Positions 59,601-64,000 of a DNA stretch of 64,000 bases are shown here, one piece after another. The position numbers and the translations under genes are program-made. The notes beneath the pieces are model-generated. The model saw nothing but the letters and a program-made list of their open reading frames with translations, searched no databases and was not told where the DNA came from. The stretch comes from Sipunculus nudus (lineage: Eukaryota; Annelida; Sipuncula; Golfingiida; Sipunculidae), in assembly GCA_026874595.1 (NCBI GenBank), contig CM049307.1, positions 38,486,862 to 38,550,861 on the forward strand, in the 5' to 3' direction. Each line of letters begins with the position of its first letter. The first letter of the stretch is position 1.

Positions 59601-60528
59601 GGTTAAAAAAAGGAGGGCGTTCAACGCGCATGCGCACCTTTAGATCCTGCGTAATATCTGTTGTCCAGGTATAAATGAAAGAAATGAAATAAGCATACAC
59701 CAAGTTAACCTCGTTTTATCGCGCAGTTTCTACAAGGATTAAGCTTGTCTAACCAAGGTATCCTTTTCCTAGTTTGATGGAGTGGACTTTCTATTGGGAA
59801 GATCAAAGCTGCAACCGGTGAATGAAAGAATGAAGAAATCAACCGTGACGAAAAACTAGATCCCAGGGCAATTAAATGTCAAAATTTACCTGCCTCAACC
59901 TGATTGCGTGTTTAACTACAACTGTTCAGTCGCCACCACACTTTAAACTGTACCTTTTTTTAAACAACTCAGTTTTGTGCAATTTATTCTCCTTAAATGA
60001 TAATGTATCACTGATGCACACCTATATTCCCTGAAATATATTTATATCTAATCAAGGGAGCGGTATATGAAAATGAATGTACACTTGTTTTATTACATTT
60101 CACCAAAGCACCGGGGCCAGTCAATAAAGTGAATCCTTTTTTGCTTACTATAACTCTATGAAAAAAAACATGTAACAGGTGGGGTCTTATAAAAATCCTT
60201 TGGTTTAGCAAGTGAAAAATACACTGATATATATCCAGTAATTAACGAAATAAAACTGCGGGGGGTTCGATGCTGACATGACAGTTTGGCATCATTCGTG
60301 TGCTTTATTGTACGTTTTTTGTATCAAAAGAGAAGTAAGATACCCATGATGCCAATAAGAACGTTTTCAATTCTTAAGAGTACAAACTCTAATGGGATTC
60401 GTTCCCAAAAGGCTTTAGACATGTTTATCAAAGAATATCCCGTTCAACTGTATGGAGGAAAGTTACCATTACATATTAGTGCACGATATAATAAATCATC
60501 GATTACATAAACATAACGAAACAAATTA

Positions 60529-60583
60529 ATTTTACAAAATGGCAACTCTAAATGTCAAATGTAGGGTTGCCATTTTGTAAAAT
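60529..60583. repeat. Perfect 18-bp inverted repeat (hairpin)
   Basis: ATTTTACAAAATGGCAAC (60529-60546) and GTTGCCATTTTGTAAAAT (60566-60583) are exact reverse complements around a 19-base loop. Confidence 0.95.
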
Positions 60584-61082
60584 ATGAATGTTTTTAGTGT
60601 ATTTAGATATCTGATTAATGAGAGCGACGAGTTAAAGAAAAGAGTAATGTATTATTAGAAAAAAATCAGTGATCGCTCAAGTGAATTAGAAAGCAAGCAG
60701 TCTTCCTGCGACCATTGACCGTCCCTATAACAACAGAGTATGGCCTGTAGGTATGAGCATCATTCAGCCTAATCAGGTATTGAGATATACATAAAGCAAT
60801 ACCTGATACGTATTGACGACACACCATTTTTCTTTGTGTATCATTTCTGATATAAAAGCTCTGTGAATTAGTCTATCATTGTCATGGAAGCATCAAGAAT
60901 TGTACATACAGTCGTCATCCAGTCGATCATACGACTATACGTGATCCTGTTTATATTATAAGTCTTATTAGGCCAATAAAGGAAATAAAAAGCAGCTTAA
61001 GCTTTATCAGTAACTCCGAATATAGTTTAGATTGGCGTTGTATGCTTTGTGTCTATATTTGTGAGCTGTTTATGTGTTTCAT

Positions 61083-61168
61083 CGATACCACGATACAGCA
61101 AGCAAGGCGTATCGGTTACCGTATCGATGTGGTGTATCGATATATTGGTATATTGATACAGCCCTAAT
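61083..61168. mobile_element. Possible remnant of a TATCGAT-rich inverted-repeat element
   Basis: Repeated TATCGAT and GTATCG words, then TATTGATACAGCCCTAA, resemble the end of hAT-like short elements (TAGGGCTGTATCAATA on the minus strand). A matching second end was not found. Confidence 0.3.
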
Positions 61169-63552
61169 GGTCCGTGTGGCAATTTAATAATAACGGGTAT
61201 ATATGTCTTTACAATGAGGTAATAGGACTTAACGTTTTACAGTGTTTCAGTTATTTAAACACGTGCGAATCATCTGAAGTTCGTCTTGCATCTCGACTCC
61301 TTTAATATTTGATTAAATGTCTCGAGTGACGTATGACGCTTTTGATGCTGATGACTAGTTTGAATAGGAATATCTAGAAAAAGCAACGATAATTGTTATG
61401 TTATAAGTTAAGTTTAGTTGCATAAAGGCGGTTGCGTGAGTATGCAACGTTAAGCTCAACTTCTGAAAAGACTACTCTCCAAAGAGAGTTTAAGGGGCCT
61501 ATGCGGATATAAGACATCTATTAACTAAAGATCGAACATAGGCCAGAAAATGACGACCCCAGAGCACACGTACTGTCCGTTCAACAATGACATCTAGTGG
61601 CAAGTCAGACGAACCAGCGTTTTGTAAAGTTCATTTTGCAGTTTTTTCCCAACTTCCGCATAAAGGCAACAACCACCTTAGACTACACGTTTTTATATTT
61701 GTCAACATTACCCTGTTTACCGTGTTTACAAACAGCTTACACAGAAACAACATCCGTAAAAGAGGCGTATAAGAACTTTTCCTAACAGGAATTACGTAAA
61801 ATCCATAAATATGTACAGAAACAACATAAATTCCCCAGAAAAAGGTCGGTCAGCTTTAACACATAGAAAAGCTACAAAAAGCTGAATCAATATAAGAAGT
61901 ATGGGAAACGGAATAACCTACAAGCTCTAAACGCAATATGGGACAATTATATTGGTAAATTGGCCGCCAATAGGTGGGTTCAGGTACAGACGTTATAACA
62001 TATTGATCTAGCTAAACTGACGAGTGCCTTCTCCACTTAAGGAGCAAGCTCCCCAACCTGTCGGAGGCTGCGGAGGGTTGCTAGGCTCGATGTTGAGAGG
62101 AAGAAAAGACTATATCGTGTAAACGAGAAAGCGACACCAAGTAGACAGCTCATTGTTATGGATTATTTGTGAATTTATACCCTGAAATACCGTGTTCCTT
62201 AACTGCAGCGTACCATTACGGTGCATGTTTACGGTATTATATATCAAAGTTTGTTTGAAACCGCACAAGGAATGTCCACTTAAAAGCAGTATTATATGCT
62301 GTTCTTGTTTACTTCCCGCTGGCACGAGTCTTCTGAAATCATAAAGATGGGGCTCTTGTCCCCTAATCTCTCGATTTAAGGTGCCCATCATTATTCCTGT
62401 GGTAATACCCTTGTCTTCATATTCACGCCCGGGCGGTGAAGTCTAATGTAAGCTCTTGAAATTATATTTGTGATAATAATGTGATGTTCGTACGGGGATT
62501 TCGGCGCGAGGTTATCATATCTATATATCGCCTTTAATATTTGAACCCTTGTATTCATGGAGCGTCTATTACCGTTATAAGTTGACCAGGGGCAGACAAC
62601 AGCGGGGGTAGCGTATCGCCAAATCATTACCGCAGCAAAATCAGATATCGGCATCCATTACTGGGTCGTAAATTGCGTGATGCAGCTCATCAACTAGCTT
62701 AAAATGCTGCCTGCCACGGACGATACATCAAGAGTTATACGTTACACGGGTCATCAAGTGCTTCCATGATTTTCGGCAAGGGGACTGTCATCCGAGGCAT
62801 GCCCGTACGTTTTATCTCTTTTTCATTATATCGTCATATCGCGGAATCTCCCGTCGTCGGCATATGATTTCACGTTACAGAACTAATCAATCTTGATTTT
62901 ACTCTACGTCGCCTTGAGCTATAATTACCTGATTATATGGGAGAGCACGTGAAAAATGACAAAATATTGCACCCGCTGGTTATCCTGGAACCTGACCTAT
63001 CTATCATATTAGATGGATGAACAAACTCCCCTGATCTTTTACTCCTGCAGCGTTGCCTGGTCCTAGCAGCAGAGACGATTACCGCCGGAGCTACAGGACG
63101 TTATTATGATCTCAAAACTATTAGTTTGTGCCAGTGTTCAGAGTGAATATCTTAAATAACTCGCGTTTGAAATGGCACACTACTTTTATTTCTAGTTTAA
63201 GGATGAATACATATCAACCTTTTTGTTTTTATATAAAAGCTTGATTATTTTTTCGAGATCTTATATATTACTTTATTTTGAAAGATAGACAATCACACTT
63301 CCTATATGCTGAAGCAATGTGACACACCTAACGTTTTATAAAGTCTAAACATTAAGTTCCCATTTCCCTTTATTTTTTTAAACTTTTATTTATGTTAAAC
63401 AAAACGTGTCTTGTAAAAAAAATTATTCTAAAATAATAAAATATATAAGATAAATTGTTATTTCAATATTTAAAAATAAGATTCTATATGTTTAACTTTG
63501 CAGTTTGGGCTAAGTTACCACATTGCAATGATCGAATTCCTGAAAATCTAAA

Positions 63553-63554
<2 letters not shown>

Positions 63555-63596
<42 letters not shown>

Positions 63597-63990
63597 ATTT
63601 TTTTGTTGGAGGTAACCGCCTCCATTTTTTTTTAATGCTACCTTAACTAAGTATATGTACATCGATCTGCAGATTTCCATTCCGGTTTCGGACTACGTGA
63701 CAGGGCAGTATCACACGCTTCCTCTCATTTTATATCCTGGCGTTAACCAGGCCCGGTGACTACTGCACCTGCGGGCCCTGGGTTGGTAATCATACCACCG
63801 AGGACCCCCGAAAGGCGCACTCGTTTGTGAGTGAAACACGGCCGTTGGGCACGACCTTCCCATTAAGCCTGCAGAGCGCTCACCCTGGGTGGGGGCCGAC
63901 CGTGAAAAACCTCACCGTCTCGGCTGAGATTCGAACTCACGATCTCCCGGCTTTGAGTCCTGCGCTCTACCCCTGAGCCACAGAAGCCGG
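63555..63990 (-). mobile_element. tRNA-derived SINE with poly-A tail
   Basis: Read on the minus strand from about 63988, GGCTTCTGTGGCTCAGGGGT contains an A-box match (TGGCTCAGGGG). GAGTTCGAATCTC about 40 bp later is a B box, and the two stems around them look tRNA-like. A body of ~250 bp follows, ending in A runs that read as T stretches on the + strand (about 63626-63634 and a ~35-T run at 63558-63592). Two A-rich tails suggest tail expansion or a second element. No family name is assigned. Confidence 0.75.
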
Positions 63991-64000
63991 TCAAATCTAA

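Larger units (their letters stand above)
40796..64000. other. Upstream region: no recognised coding exon
   Basis: 23.2 kb beyond the TRPC start exon. It should contain at least one non-coding 5' exon and the promoter, but none can be placed for certain. The longest open frames (44542-44994 minus, 150 codons; 50163-50474 minus, 103 codons) show no family motif, and the first overlaps a tandem repeat. Other frames are short and in AT-rich DNA. Repeats, a candidate promoter and a few hairpins are listed separately; the remainder is AT-rich without visible features. Confidence 0.6.

Noticed and set aside
1-64000. CRISPR array, bacterial operon, phage or viral gene cluster
   Set aside because: No regularly spaced repeats with unique spacers, no long uninterrupted frames and no viral motifs were seen; the window behaves as animal intronic DNA.

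Overview
The window looks like nuclear DNA from an invertebrate animal, most likely a mollusc and probably a bivalve. It is AT-rich and intron-dominated. It carries tRNA-derived SINEs, short inverted-repeat elements, (AT)n arrays and long G or C runs, and has no bacterial gene organisation. The mollusc assignment is an inference from repeat style and from the one gene found; nothing in the sequence proves a species.

Only one gene can be supported: a TRPC-family cation channel (short transient receptor potential channel) on the minus strand. It runs from an ATG at 40782 down to the last exon seen at 280 and continues beyond the left edge. Eleven coding exons were assembled by hand from splice signals, reading phase and family motifs. 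All ten complete introns are GT-AG, and phase is preserved across every junction. The exons join into 787 uninterrupted codons covering, in order, a short N-terminus, ankyrin repeats, the His/Cys linker motif, the pre-S1/S1 to S6 membrane domain with an LFW pore motif, and the EWKFAR TRP box. The rest of the C-terminus lies outside the window.

Layout on the + strand: 1-7900 holds eight closely spaced 3' exons (membrane domain and TRP box). 7880-16804 is a large repeat-rich intron. 16805-18039 holds two exons (linker helices and pre-S1). 18040-32904 is a 14.9 kb intron. 32905-33555 is the large ankyrin exon. 33556-40713 is the first coding intron. 40714-40795 is the start-codon exon. From 40796 to 64000 no coding exon could be recognised. 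This stretch is 5' UTR intron, promoter and/or intergenic DNA, with a candidate minus-strand promoter (CCAAT box plus CRE) near 41.9-42.0 kb and a cluster of CACGTG-type motifs at 44.4-44.8 kb.

No new protein system was found. The most interesting signals are structural. Tandem repeats run into or abut splice junctions at the ankyrin exon acceptor and at the S4 exon donor. A ~108-bp inverted-terminal-repeat element ends about 20 bp from the S6 exon donor. A near-perfect 38-bp inverted repeat lies between two (AT)n arrays. Two interleaved duplicated blocks at 36.1-37.9 kb differ by a ~0.5-kb insertion. Several other duplications and SINE/MITE copies are listed separately.
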